Positions 23,641 to 35,622 are shown, counted from the first letter of the stretch. The stretch: DNA of 60,000 nt from Cristatella mucedo (GCA_009760855.2 WPIO01000005.1:7538001-7598000), one strand, 5' to 3'. Notes: a model not told the origin generated them from the letters alone. A program made the numbers and translations.

Positions 23641-24950
23641 GAGAAGCTGAGAACAACAGTCGGTAAGCGCTCGCAAAATATTTATCGTAACTACCTCGGC
23701 CACGACGCAGCTAAACTAAATGAACGCGAAACTAAAAAGTCAACCAACCGGCACTCAAGTGCATGGACGCCTTCCGTTATTGAAAGCATTTGGAAGGAGG
23801 CTCGCTCTGTTCAGGCTTTCAACAGTCGAGGCCGAATACTCGGCGCGTGGCTTCGGACTTCTACTAACGACCGTTCGAGACCAAAGATTTAGGCCGCCTG
23901 CCGGAATTCGCGGCCGCGGGCCACTCTGCTGCACTCGCCCCTGCTCAAGAGAAACCGGATTTTTTTCGATCGCCGAGAACTCTCGGACGGAACTCTCGGA
24001 AGCACGAACCTCCGCGAAGCTTCCGGTGCTGAAGCCTCGCGAGTCCTCCTCGCCGCGAGTCGAACCACGAGTCGCGAGTCGAACCTCGTCGCCAGTCGCG
24101 AGTCGAACCGCGAGTCCTCCTCGCCGCGAGTCGAACCACGAGTCGCGAGTCGAACCTCGTCGCCAGTCGCGAGTCGAACCGCGAGTCCTCCTCGCCGAGC
24201 CCCCGCGGTTCCAAAGCGCTTCCCTGCCTAGTTGGAGCCGAGCGTCGCCGAGCGGCCCTTAACACTGCACTCGGGATTTTTTTAAAAAAAAAGCTCGAAC
24301 AAGGACGCGGCCTTGTGAAACAAAGCCCTGCAAGGCCATCTCGTTTGCGGTTCACGCGCCCGACGCACGCCCGCCGGCTTACATCGCAGCGCGCCTCGCA
24401 GCGGACGTAAATAACATCCGACCCCACCCGCAGACGATAATAGCATCCTGGACAAGTTGGCTGCATTTTATTCATCGCACGCCGGCAGAAAGGATCATCC
24501 TTGGTCATGAACAGTTTCCTCAATGCTGCGCCCAGCTCAAACCACTAGCATTGCCTAGCCGGCGAAATAAATCAGCGATGTGCTCACGTTACCGCCGGTC
24601 CCCCCCCCCATTGTCGTCAGCGCCGACGATTTTTTTCACCACACACTACGGCGTAGTTGAGCCCTCCGCCCCCTCCGAAAAAAACGCCGATGCTACCGGA
24701 GTGGTTTCGTCGAAATACAGAACTAATTGTCATATTGTCCAATGAATTGATGCAACCTGACATTTTTTTGGCGAACCTGGCTCCTAACCAAGGAGCTGCG
24801 AGAACTTTCCTGCTACCTGCCAGTTCTGGAGCGATTCAGCGCCGGAGTACTGACAAGAATGAAAGCTTTTACTAAATTAAATTACAGCTAAATAAACAGC
24901 TTCGTTTATTTAAAGGCAGACAAACTGTGGAGGCTACAAGCTCGCTTGCT
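23641..24950. other. CpG-rich stretch, no gene recognised
   Basis: CpG density rises sharply from about 23860 to 24700. Overlapping open frames occur on both strands (for example 23720-24262 + and 23945-24523 -), but their Arg/Ser-rich translations come from the GAGTCGAAC tandem repeats. It may be a CpG island of an unseen gene. No TATA or known exon is recognised. Confidence 0.4.
24040..24200. repeat. 71-bp GC-rich tandem repeat, about 2.3 copies
   Basis: Copies at 24040-24110 and 24111-24181 appear identical and a partial third starts at 24182. The unit is itself built from GAGTCGAAC and GTCGCGAGTC subrepeats. Confidence 0.92.
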
Positions 24951-25160
24951 GTGCTCATACTGCCTAGATACTGCCTAAATAGAACCCACAACCTGGGTCG
25001 TGAAGTACGAGCGCCTTGCTGTGCTCATACTGCCTAGATACTGCCTAAATAGAACCCACAACCTGGGTCGTGAAGTACGAGTGCCTTGCTGTGCTCATAC
25101 TGCCTAGATACTGCCTAAATAGAACCCACAACCTGGGTCGTGAAGTACGAGCGCCTTGCC
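24951..25160. repeat. 70-bp tandem repeat, three copies, SINE II-derived
   Basis: Copies 24951-25020, 25021-25090 and 25091-25160 differ by only one or two bases. Each unit contains AGAACCCACAACCTGGGTCG, the inverted tRNA-like B-box region of SINE II, so one SINE fragment was amplified in tandem. Confidence 0.9.
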
Positions 25161-25640
25161 AGACTGAAACTTGCAGGCTAGGCTGGAAGTTTTGATGTCC
25201 TATTAAATTGTTGCTGGTCTGCCACTTCCCAATCCAGTGTCTGATATGAACGACAGCAGAGCGACTGGACAGAAGTTGTGGAAGTTCTCGTGGTCTAGCG
25301 TAGCCTTCTTAATGAGTGGCCTGACGGCAGCCTTTTTAAAAGGCGCAGGGACAAGACCTGAGGACAGGGGAATATTAATTTCGCTGCCTAAGCAGCACAT
25401 CGATGCATCGCAGAAGAAGACCGGGATATAGATGGACTTGAATATGGACGACACTTAGTTACTGCATGCAGTTGAAGGAGATGAGCCAAATGAGGAGAAT
25501 TTTGTATTGACGATGGGCTTGACCTTTGCCAGGGTAGATTGGTATGATCTGCAACAATCCTTGTATGCCGTTCGATGGACAGACAGTCAGTCCTGATTTT
25601 GTACATGTTTTCTCAAGCTTTTACTTAGGAGATTGAGTCG
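25161..25640 (-). mobile_element. LINE family A, internal RT fragment
   Basis: Minus-strand reading gives RT N-terminal words matching family A (GLVPAPFKKAAVRPLIKKAT at 25203-25454). It is bounded on the left by the SINE II tandem repeat. Frameshifts and stops are frequent. Confidence 0.72.
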
Positions 25641-26095
25641 AACTCATGCTTTACGAGTTCTTAAATTGAGAGTGGTTTTCATTAACTCGTCTGCTTAGTC
25701 TCAGTTACCGTAGTGACCCAGGAATAGTGCCGCCAGCAAAAAAGCCACCCGCACACACAGTGCGGGTTTGAAGCCAACAATCAGTGCAGGATGCTCTGAC
25801 TCTTTCCTAGATTATGCCTCAGAGGAGCATGCGCCGATATAAAAGCGCAGTACACAGACATCGAGCGATGCATGATTTAGAACCCGCGAACTGTATCAGT
25901 ATTTCCATTGGCCCTTAGCCAGAATGTAAGCCCGAGATAATCTCCAGTAACGCTACTACCGAAATGGTGCCGAGTCGGGCCAATCCGCCAACTCAAGCAC
26001 TGCTAACGTTTTGTGACAGCTGCAGTTTTTCAAAAATCAAAGTTTAGATGAGCGTTGAATAGAGAAATTAATGCAGTTAAAACCTGCTTACAGCA
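25641..26095. other. No gene recognised
   Basis: A CCCGCACACACAGTGCGGG hairpin-like word lies near 25758. Nothing else is recognised. Confidence 0.3.
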
Positions 26096-26638
26096 AATCT
26101 TTCATTTCCGTACCGTAGCTCGTAAGACACTACGTGCTTACGGGCATTTAATTTCTTGTCATTTGTGCTCACCACACAGTCGGCATTTGCTACGGAACCT
26201 GAACCATCACAATTGTAGGTCCTACAAATCCATCCTTGCAAAGACCTAGTATAGATTCTATAAAAAAAACGTAAAGGAATCACAGACATGAAATCCAAAA
26301 ATGCTGGCTTTGACCGTCAGCCATCTCCGTAACTACTCCCAGAGCAGCACCTTAACAAGCGATCCTTGCGGCGATCTACCAGATTGTTTCGTTGTCAGCA
26401 ATATAGATAAGATCGTAGGGTCCACCCTAAAAGTGAAATTCCTATTGGATTCGTTATCCCCCATTCCTCGCTTTCCCTTAACCTCGCATTACCTTAATTT
26501 TCACCTTGAAGGTTGCCACTAGTGACATCTTGAAATTCATCTCTCATTCTAAGATGACTACTAGCTCATTAGGTCAACTGCTGTTCTCTGCTGAGATGCA
26601 TAGATTTGTTAATACCTTACAGAACTAATGCAATATAT

Positions 26639-26692
<54 letters not shown>

Positions 26693-26694
26693 GC

Positions 26695-26759
<65 letters not shown>

Positions 26760-27065
26760 TGTGTGTGTATGTAATTTTATTGCTTCACTTTATTTAGTGT
26801 ACTATACATACTGTATTTACGTTACTGTACGTATGTAGCCTTAGACTCAGGTCTTGTCACCGCATCCTTCAAACGAGTTGCTGGTAAGCCGCTCGTTAAG
26901 AAGAAAAAGACACGAGACCAGGAGAATGTGGGAAAACTTCCCATCAGTCACCCTCTTGCTGACCATGTATACGACACTAGAACGAGTTTTGGCAGCCCAG
27001 AAGAACTCTTGTATGAAAACTTCAAACCTGGCAAGTCAAGTTCCAGTGAAATTTTTCTCAATAAT
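26096..27065 (+). mobile_element. LINE family A, decayed internal copy split by a microsatellite
   Basis: Plus-strand words match the N-terminal linker of family A (RSYKSILAKT, PKMLALTVSHLRN, DLPDCFVVSNIDKI). After a compound microsatellite the RT N-terminus resumes at about 26850 with diverged KKTRDQENVGKLPI-like sequence. Confidence 0.62.
26637..26775. repeat. Compound (AC)n(AT)n-(AT)n(GT)n palindromic microsatellite
   Basis: AC repeats (26637-26679) pass into AT repeats centred on ATGCAT (26691-26696), then AT and GT repeats (to about 26750). The two sides are reverse complements, so the whole is a long inverted repeat. Confidence 0.92.
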
Positions 27066-27625
27066 CTCTCGAAATAGTCTGCACTGTTGAAAAAATATAA
27101 TGACATTTTCAGGTATGCTGATTAGGTAGAGCCTCTCTTCCAGATCTGCTGGATCATAAATCAAATGCAGCGTCTGCTTAGTTCAAAAACTCGTACTTAA
27201 TAATAGTTACAATGACAATAATAGGTCGGTTGCAGACCGACGTAAGAGCTAAATTTATTTTCGGGCGCTTTACTACTTGCTTCAAGAGAGTTAAAGCCTA
27301 GGAGTTGATGGCATGCAGGGTGACGTGCTTAGACAAGCATGGCAACCGCTGGCCGTTCAAACGTCACTCTCTTCTTGGTGCCGTGAATTCGACGACTTTT
27401 GATGTGACCACGAATCAACCACCCAGCAAGCTAGACAGTCTGCAGCATGAGCGTACGAGTCGCGAAGTCATGTGATGCCAAATGATCCTGGGACGTTTCG
27501 GCTGCACAGGTCTTGTTGAAGACATTTTAGCCCCATAGCTACAATGCCTCACCTCTCGGCCGAGTTCATTTCAGTTATTAGGTTATTTCGGCTCACAAAT
27601 TTCTAGCCTATAAACGGACTGACTA
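27066..27625. other. No gene recognised
   Basis: No coding or repeat family was recognised. Confidence 0.35.
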
Positions 27626-27780
27626 ATATAATAATAATATAATTCATTAATATAGCACCCTGAGAGAATGTAACCTCTATTCAGGCGGTTCACATATGCC
27701 ACAGGGCTCGAGCCCACGACCTCGGCCAGGTCTTAATCGGGCGAGTACCTTAACCGCTGAGCCAATCCAGCTCGGCATAA
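27626..27780 (-). mobile_element. SINE I, tRNA-derived, reverse orientation
   Basis: Read on the minus strand: a tRNA-like head with a TTGGCTCAGCGGTTAAGG A-box region and B box GGGCTCGAGCCC, a CATATGTGAACCGCCTGAATAG middle, then a GCTATATTAATGAATTATATT tail. Order and length match the + copy at 35481-35622. Confidence 0.82.
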
Positions 27781-28329
27781 GTTATTGGCTTCAAGCTTTT
27801 CGATTGCCGACATTAAGAGTTCAGAGTGTTTGCTGAGAGCTCCCTATTTTACTAAGTGATAGATCTTCAATGACAAGTTAGCGCTGCTTGCTTCGCTGCG
27901 CACATGGCTAGTGAAGCAGCTTCGGTTTTTAATAAAGCGATGAATAGTTCAGCACTTGCTCGAGGATGTAACTGGTGCTTTTTTATTTTGCTGTCAAGTG
28001 GAAATCAGCAATTCTCTAAGCTTTAGCCCGTACAGTGCAATATGGCTCTGATTCATTCCGTATTCTTAGAGCTCTGCAGTGTCGACAGCTTTTTCGTTCC
28101 ATGCTTTTTTCAGAGCAACTGCGAAAGGCAGAACCGACGTCGCATATAACAAAGTTGCTTCAAGAAATACGCTCCCCAAATAGTTTTCAAATTAACTCTC
28201 GACACAGTTGGCTATGAGCTGCACTCCTCAATCAAGGCTTTGCACCAACGAATAGCTGCGACCAGAGTGAATGCTAGTGAATTCGTGTGTGAATCTTCTC
28301 TCAATTCACTGTGCAAATGTCGTATTTTT

Positions 28330-28363
<34 letters not shown>

Positions 28364-29112
28364 CTTAGCATCCTTAACACGGCTTGTTTAAGCAGTCACT
28401 GTCACAACGGTGGTCGGAGTAGCCGAGCTGCCAGTTTATGCATAGGGGACAGTAGACATGCTTGATGGCCACATGCCAGCTGCTCAGGCTGAAGTCAATG
28501 GAGTTGGCTCATTTGCATGCTGCTGGCAGTTGGAGCCACTGAAAGGAAGGAGACCACTGGAAGGCTTGATTGTACTGTACACTTGGACGCTTTACTCCCT
28601 CAGCCTGCAGAGGCTGCTGCCTCCTCTGCTGCTGCTGCTGCTACTCCCGAGCCTCCAGCTAGGCTGCTATTGCAGCTGCTGCTTCCACTTAGCATTTGGT
28701 CTGTACACCTTCTAGCCAGGCCAAGCTAATTAGCAAGGGGAACACAAGCCAATGAGTGTGGCTCAGATTGGGAAGGGCCTCCTAGCTGCAGAGCTGGTAG
28801 ATCATTTGAGCAGACGATGTCAAGTGCTTAGGAACGATGAGCTGCTGTTGCTCTATCTTATTAGGCAATTGCAACGTATGGCTGTTCAAGAAGCTAGACT
28901 TATCGGCACAACGGGGCTAGAGGTCTATTAACCCCCACACGGAGACCCATCGCTGGACGAACGAACAGTTAATATTGCAGATATCACAACTCAAGCACTG
29001 GGTGCAGCACTTATGAACAGTGCAGAGCTTGGATGAGTTAGAAGCCAATGAATTTAGGATCTGAAAGCTCAGAGAATCGTAATAATACTGATACTGAAGC
29101 AGCCTTTTACAC
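27781..29112. other. No gene recognised
   Basis: An ATT trinucleotide run lies at about 28328-28362 and CTG-rich stretches near 28610-28690. Their Leu- or Ala-rich open frames have no domain and are not called. Confidence 0.35.
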
Positions 29113-29262
29113 TGAATATAATTCATCTGTATGGCACTTAATCTCTATTCAGGTGCTTCACCTATGCCACGGGGCTCGATCCTGTGACCTTGGTTATCAA
29201 ATGCATTCACCTTGACTTTGGTTCGAGGTGAGCACCTTACTCCCACTTTGTCGTCCACCTTC
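29113..29262 (-). mobile_element. SINE I copy, reverse orientation
   Basis: AATTCATCTGTATGGCACTTAATCTCTATTCAGGTGCTTCACCTATGCC follows the SINE I 3' order when inverted (described in parts: tail, hairpin remnant, middle). A GGGCTCGATCC B-box-like word and a decayed A-box end follow. Confidence 0.65.
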
Positions 29263-29539
29263 ACCCGAATGGGGTAGCTAAAGGCTAATAGGAATGCTGA
29301 ACTGCCGCAAATGGACAATGTGCAGTGTGTGGGCTGAGAGCCAGGCCTGCATGTAAGGCTCACCTGCAGAGATACAGAAAGCCACAGAAGCAACCTCATT
29401 GCCGCCGAAACCAGCCCTCTATCTTCGGCATGAGAAAGAGGCTTTCGCGAGCCCATGCATTAGTATGCTTAAGTATCCTTATGTGTATGTGTGCCGTATA
29501 TTTGCACTCATGCAAGCTCACACAGGGTTGAAAATATAC
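29263..29539. other. Spacer between two SINE I copies
   Basis: No gene or repeat recognised. Confidence 0.3.
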
Positions 29540-29692
29540 ATTATAATTTGATTGCATAGCGCCCTAAGGGAACTTAATCTCAATTCAGATGCTTCACGTG
29601 TGCTGTGGGGCTCAAGCCGAAGATCTCGGTCATCAAATGCATTCACTTTGAGCTTGGTCGAGGCGAGTACTTTGACTACTAGGCAAACCCGG
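29540..29692 (-). mobile_element. SINE I copy, reverse orientation
   Basis: ATAATTTGATTGCATAGCGC is the inverted tail. Inverted middle and head words follow (TTCAGATGCTTCACGTGTGC, GGGCTCAAGCC, GGCGAGTACTTTGACTACTA). It has the same orientation as the copy 430 bp to its left. Confidence 0.7.
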
Positions 29693-31565
29693 CATGGAAT
29701 CTCTACTGGTTCACAAACAATCCACTCATGGTATTTGCGAGAGTGCTCACATGTATTCGTAGATGTCGCTCGACATGGAAGCGAAGTAGTAGCAACGATG
29801 ATTGCCTGCGGTGTCAGAGTTCCTGACGAGGGAGGTAATGCTGTCCAGGAAAGGTAATCGCTTCGTCTCAGCTGGTGCTATGGAGCAAGCGGATACATCT
29901 TTATTAAGTTTGAGTAACATGGCAGATGTCTTTTGGTATTTATCTAATTCTGTCGGTACCAGGCTGTCAATTTGCTCTTTAGTCCGCGATCGTCGTCAGT
30001 CTATTGACAGGAAAAGAAGGAGGAGACAAAGCTAGTCACATGTCCCGAAAGCCAAACAAAAAAGGCTCGCGAGAACAAGGTTAGACAACGATATGCTCCA
30101 TCGTGGCGAATTAATGATGACGACTGGCAGCTGTAGGCTCGGTATGACATCGCGCTAAAGCTGAGACACGGACAGTCAGAGTCAAGCTTCGGCCTTTAAA
30201 AAAGTGCATGGACGACGTTATGAACCACACCTGATCATGTCTGACCACCTGACACAACTGCTCGGTTGCTCCCTGCCACTGTTTTCGGCAGTGGCAATTG
30301 AGCCTGCTGTGCCGTGGTCAGGCAACCACTGCTGCTCGGACAAAAGGACCTGGCTGAAGCACGAACAATTGAATCTAGCTGACAGGGCGTGGTTAGCAAG
30401 GGATTATTCAAATACACAGCTTGAACGTACACACAGGCATCAGCAGCACTGGTCGAAGCCGGTCATCCGTGTCCACGAGTTTGGAGCATGCTCGTCGATT
30501 GCCAACGGCCAGAGAAGTCTGGCTCACTGTTCTACTCATGTTTACGTGATCGGTTGATACGTTAGGCTTTTTCTGACCCGAGCCTTTTTCTGAGTACACA
30601 ACAACCGACTCAACCCTCACCCTTCCTGTCCTGGGAGCTGGCTGCCTGCTGACTCAGCTGCTGCAGCCAGGGGCCACATCGTGCTTGGTGCACATGAGCA
30701 TGAAAACAGGCTGCTACCGGTTGCATCCTCCTGACCTGCACTTGACTGCACGTGCAGGCAGCGCCTGCCCTGCTAACTGTGTGCTGAGACTAGCTGTTGA
30801 TGAGTTGATCAGCAAGACTAAAGTGCCTAAGGAATTTGATAAGGTGCTTTCTCTCTCTCTCTCTCCGTCGCTCTTCTTCTCTAGAAATAACAATACATTT
30901 TTCTTCATAAGCTAGTTGTCAGACCTTTCTAGGGACAGACGCCTGCAAGAGCAGCTCCGAAGGGTTAAGACAGCAGCTGCAGCTGGAAGCTGGTTGACAG
31001 CCCCGGGAGGTCGGATTACAGAGGAAGGTCAGGTGAGCCGGTCAGGTCATAACCAAAGCTGCATGCTAATCAGACTGACAGCAGATGAAACTGATTGAGC
31101 CACCACTGTACAGCAATTGCGATTGGCAAAAACCAGGCCTCTGCTGGTAAGCAAATAGTAAAGTCAAGCCACTTGCCAGGTACCACATCAAATCTGCTTA
31201 TTTGTCCTTTATACTTGGAGGTGCTGCTGCCGTTGCCACCATTGGCAAGCACTGAAGCCACAGCCATTGCCAGCCTTTGATACAGCAGCTTCTGCTTCTG
31301 CTGCTGCTGGCCACTGCTGATCTTGCTCCCGAGGCTGAAGCTCTGACTAATAGCCCTGCTGAATGGGCTATTAGCTTGAAATGGAGCTTGATCTTGCAGT
31401 CGGCCAGGTCACTGGCTGGGGCTGTGGCCGGCTGAGTACCAAAGAAGTCATTGGTTTTGTAAACACTGCCTGGCAGCCGGTACTCGATGCCCTCTGCTGG
31501 CTCCTTTCTGCCTGTCCCTCGGCCGGTGCAAGGCTGCTCGAGCAGGGAGAGCTGCCAGTGGGAGC
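29693..31565. other. No gene recognised
   Basis: Several open frames of 60-120 codons exist on both strands. None shows family motifs and none can be chained through convincing splice sites. A short CT run lies at about 30849-30866. Confidence 0.35.
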
Positions 31566-31604
31566 AGCCACTCTCTCTCTCACTCACACACACATACACA
31601 CACT

Positions 31605-31635
<31 letters not shown>
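31566..31635. repeat. (CT)n/(CA)n microsatellite
   Basis: A CT run passes into an interrupted CA run. Confidence 0.92.
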
Positions 31636-31636
<1 letters not shown>

Positions 31637-31800
31637 GAGTTCTGCTCCTCTGAAGGGGCTGCAGGGCTGGCACAAACGCTCGATGGCTAGGCCCGATGGC
31701 TCTGGCACAAGTGCAAGGAAGAATGCTTCAAGCATGCACCACTTCCCATGCCTGCCTGTGTCTGTCCTAGCTGTCATGGCTGTGAGAGCTTTCTTGGCCA

Positions 31801-32033
31801 ATTAATAATAATAACAATACGCTTGATAAAGCGCCCTCATTGAACTCGATCTCTTTCTAGGTGCTTTACATATGCTGCAAGGAAACATAGTCGAATGGTG
31901 AGTGGTATCGTGCTTGATAAACAACATGAATAACATGTTTAGGGGTGGCATGCACAGGGTCAGCCTGCAAGTGTGGTTAGTGGCAGCATGCGGTGTCAGC
32001 ACACATAAGCATATGAAGGACAAATCACAGGTA
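31801..32033 (-). mobile_element. LINE family A 3' end
   Basis: The inverted AATAATAATAACAAT tail is followed by the hairpin region (GATAAAGCGCCCTCATTG...) and the GGGGTGGCATGCACAGGGTC 3' UTR block. It ends against a GA microsatellite. Confidence 0.85.

Positions 32034-32036
<3 letters not shown>

Positions 32037-32125
<89 letters not shown>
32037..32125. repeat. (GA)n microsatellite
   Basis: About 89 bp, uninterrupted. Confidence 0.95.
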
Positions 32126-32126
<1 letters not shown>

Positions 32127-32189
32127 AGCCGACGAGCAGCTGACACAGACACGGCACTACAAGTGAGTGCAGTAGCTTGGTTGCTGTGA

Positions 32190-32400
32190 GAATAATAATA
32201 ATAATAATAATAATTCACTTGATAAAGCACCCTCAGAGAACTTAATCTCTCTCTAGGCGCTTTACATTTGCTGTAAAGTGAAATGCAATTGAATGGTAAG
32301 TAAAATCATGCTTGAAAAACCGACGAAATGAATAATTTGGTTAGCGGTGACATGCACAGGGTCAGCATGCAAATGTGGTTAGTGGCAGCATGCACAGCCG
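32190..32400 (-). mobile_element. LINE family A 3' end
   Basis: AAT repeats, then GATAAAGCACCCTCAGAGAAC and the conserved 3' UTR block up to GTGGCAGCATGCACAG. It is the second copy within 400 bp in the same orientation, both next to dinucleotide arrays. Confidence 0.85.
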
Positions 32401-32487
32401 TCTGGGGGCAGCTGCATCCGCAGCCACTGCATGTGGGCTCAGATAACACCAGTGACACTGCCTGTTTCAATGGCGGTGCCTCACTTG

Positions 32488-32745
<258 letters not shown>

Positions 32746-32934
32746 ATGGTAGCAATCTAGTTTCAACAGCCTTAGTAACTGCGGGGAGTTCGAGTGATAA
32801 GCAAAGCCGTGACATCAAGCGAGAGACAGTCGGGAGAGAGCAGTGGACATCGGACAGGGCACTGCAAATTCCTGCCTAACGCATTCCATTAACGACTCTG
32901 ATAGAGCACAAAAATGGTGAGGGGAATCGATGGA

Positions 32935-32935
<1 letters not shown>

Positions 32936-33027
<92 letters not shown>

Positions 33028-33095
33028 GTGAGTGAGTGAGTGGGAGAGTGAGTGGGAGAGTGAGTGAGAGAGAGACGGAGGGGGGAGAGAGAGAG
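32936..33095. repeat. (GA)n plus (GTGA)n microsatellite
   Basis: A pure GA run at 32936-33024 is followed by GTGA/GGGA variants to about 33095. Confidence 0.95.
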
Positions 33096-33306
33096 AGTAG
33101 ATGCAAAGCCAGATGTGGTGGGGGTTGCAGCTTGATGCGAGATGCAATGCTTTCACGGTCCTTGGTGCTTGCATTTCATAGCGTTGCATTTCGGGGTCAT
33201 TTTGGCCAGTTTTTGCTTGCTGCAGGCTGTGGTGCGACGCCCTCCGATCCCCTTTACAGGGGGCTCCACCCCAGACCCCGGCGCTTCAATCTTGGCGCTT
33301 TGTCTC

Positions 33307-33355
33307 TGAGAGAGGGAGGGAGGGAGGGAGGGAGGGAGGGAGGGAGGGAGGGAGG

Positions 33356-33448
<93 letters not shown>
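33307..33448. repeat. (GGGA)n then (GA)n microsatellite
   Basis: GGGA repeats at about 33314-33360 change directly into a pure GA run of about 88 bp. Confidence 0.95.
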
Positions 33449-33450
<2 letters not shown>

Positions 33451-34582
33451 AAAGAGGCCAAATCTGTCTTCAGATGGGTGAACAGCTGAATAGAGGAAGG
33501 AGGTAAACAATAGAGTTGGGGTTCTTGTGTAAGGCACTCACATTATCTGTGCTAATAGAGACCAGCTTTCAATAGCAGAGCTTTTGTAGACCACACTCTT
33601 GTGAGTTTTAATGTGACCAGATGCCCTAAGGCTGTATGTAAGCTTAGGGAATTCAGTGCAAACCGGCATAGATAGCAGTACAGCACCTCGGTTCATTGGG
33701 TTGCTATGCTGTCTCAAGGAATATAAATGTAATTTTGGGCTCCTTACGTTAACAGGCAAACAATTAAGAAGTCTTCTGCACACTACCTAGCACTGTGCTC
33801 ACAATGCGATCACCATAATCTTGGTTCTATTGCAAGCATATATGGGAAGAGTTGGGTCGGCTGAACACATAGCAACAGCCCAATGTAAGAAGATGCGGGT
33901 CGTATGTCATACATTACAGATATCTCCGTGTGCATGTACTGGAGTTTTGGCGTTCAGCATGCGTTTCTCAAGTTCAGTCCGACAGCAATCAGCTGCACCT
34001 GCCACTGACTGGTGACATTATGCTAAAGGCCAAAGGTTAGCTACCTCTGCCATGACGTATACCTGGTCAACAGGTTCAAAGCCCACAGCAGCAGCTCCAG
34101 CAACAGGTGCTGCTCTGACAAGGCAATCAGGATGAGGCCTCTTAGACTGGTGCCACTGCCGATGACTCAGCAGCAACCACTGTTGGTGAAACCAAGAACT
34201 TGACTGGTGATGACACTAAGGTCAACCTCACAGTCAGGCGTTAGGTGTGCATGCTGCAAACCAGCTGCCTGCCGAATGCCGGCAAGAGAATAAGACCCCA
34301 CCAGAGTCAATCTAAGTTCAAAGATCTTGAGCTCAAACCGAGACTACCATTATTTAAATAGAAAGTAGCATTTGCCAATTGGCCAACTGCCAACGGTCAA
34401 TGATGAGCCACCTGTTGCATTGGCAGGTCAATGCCACAGGTGGCACCTCACTATCCCTGCTTACCTGTTCCATGCTCCCTTTAGTAAGGGAAACTAAGTC
34501 TGCCTACCCCACCTTCAGCAGGCCTCTACTTCATTCTCTGCAGTACCTCACTAGAGCTATGCTTATGCTTTGGCCATCATAA
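33449..34582. other. No gene recognised
   Basis: Open frames are short and without motifs. Confidence 0.35.
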
Positions 34583-35210
34583 AAATAATGGTCCGTTTGT
34601 ATAGCACTCTAGGCGAACTGAGTCTCTATCCAGGCACTTTGCAAATCCCTCTAGAGAAGCAACAGCCAATGGGTTAATGAAGCAGCATGTCATTCTTAAA
34701 CAAGCAAGCAAAAGACAGCAAGTATCTGGCTGAGATAAGCAGGTAAAAGCAAAGGCTCTTATGAGGGTGGCACGCATAGCCTCAGGTTAGTGGGACCCCT
34801 TGCTAGTTACATACACTAAATCATGCACGTCTAAGCACTTAAATCACTCACACAGGAAAGGAGACAATTTCAATCTGAGCTGAATAGATGCCACGTTAGC
34901 TGAAACACAAATTATGCTTCAATGCTGGTGAGGTGGCGATAGAAGCCAGAAGCAAGCTTCAGACTTTCGTTGTTTATATGCTGATGACACGATTACTGAA
35001 ATATTCCAACTGTGTGCTAGAAATGGTAAGACGACTAATGTCAAGGAGGGCAGGTTCAAGAGCATACCGATGGAGCCAGAAGGTTGCATAGGTAGGCTGA
35101 TGCAAGCACATGTTGTGTGTGACAAGTAGGGCTGAGAGAGGATGTTTGTTGAAGTCGATTCTACGTCTGATAGGGAGCTAGCAAAGCTCAGGCAAATGTG
35201 GTGTGATGTA
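34583..35210 (-). mobile_element. LINE family A 3' region, strongly decayed
   Basis: GTTTGTATAGCACTCTAGGC with AGTCTCTATCCAGGCACTTT is the inverted 3' end. Weak matches to the C-terminal region (GTTGAAGTCGATTCTACGTC) occur near 35150. The middle is barely recognisable. Confidence 0.5.
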
Positions 35211-35214
35211 ACCA

Positions 35215-35372
35215 GTTTAACAGCCTCACTTATGCAGTAGCAGAAGACTATTCACTGTTGTCCTCACAGCTTGCAGTGAGCAATAAAGGATCGTCCACTG
35301 CACGACTCTAACCATCGACCCGAGTCGTGATGGGCGAGCACCCTAACCCTGGGCTGAGACCTAGATGTGGAA
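35215..35372 (-). mobile_element. SINE II, tRNA-derived, reverse orientation
   Basis: The plus strand starts with TTTAACAGCCTCA (inverted 3' end), then GCTTGCAGTGAGCAATAAAGG, the inverted B-box region GACTCTAACCATCGACCC, and an A-box end GGGCGAGCACCCTAACCC. Confidence 0.78.
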
Positions 35373-35480
35373 GCAATGCAGCTGACGACAGACCACCCAG
35401 GTTTCAAGTTTTGTGCTAGCTGCAGGCGATTTAGGGCATATTATCTGAGTCGCAATTTCACTAATTGTTCACTTATGCTG

Positions 35481-35622
35481 AACTGGTTTGGCCCAGTAGT
35501 TAGTGTGCTCGCCCCGATCAAGGTCTGGCCGAGGTCGTGGGCTCGAGCCCCGTGGCATATGTGAAGCACCCGAATAGAGATTGAGTTCTCCTAGGGTGCT
35601 GTACAAATGAACTATTATTTTT
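35481..35622 (+). mobile_element. SINE I, tRNA-derived, best copy
   Basis: Pol III-type promoter: A box TGGCCCAGTAGTTAG near the 5' end and B box GGCTCGAGCCC at 35540-35550. The 3' end has arms AGCACCC (35565-35571) and GGGTGCT (35594-35600) around GAGATTGAGTTCTC, then TACAAATG and ATT-rich tail. The tail is related in structure and sequence to LINE family A. Confidence 0.88.

Noticed and set aside
23720-24523. Overlapping 180-192-codon frames in the CpG-rich block
   Set aside because: Both strands are open because of the GAGTCGAAC tandem repeats. No motif or splice support is seen.
24951-25160. CRISPR-like array
   Set aside because: The three 70-bp copies are contiguous, without unique spacers, and derive from a SINE in an animal genome.
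33036-33506. Arg/Glu and Ser/Leu repeat open frames
   Set aside because: They come from GA/CT and GGGA microsatellites.
35481-35622. Functional tRNA gene
   Set aside because: A and B boxes are present, but the sequence continues into a non-tRNA body and LINE-type tail, and the family recurs; it is a SINE.
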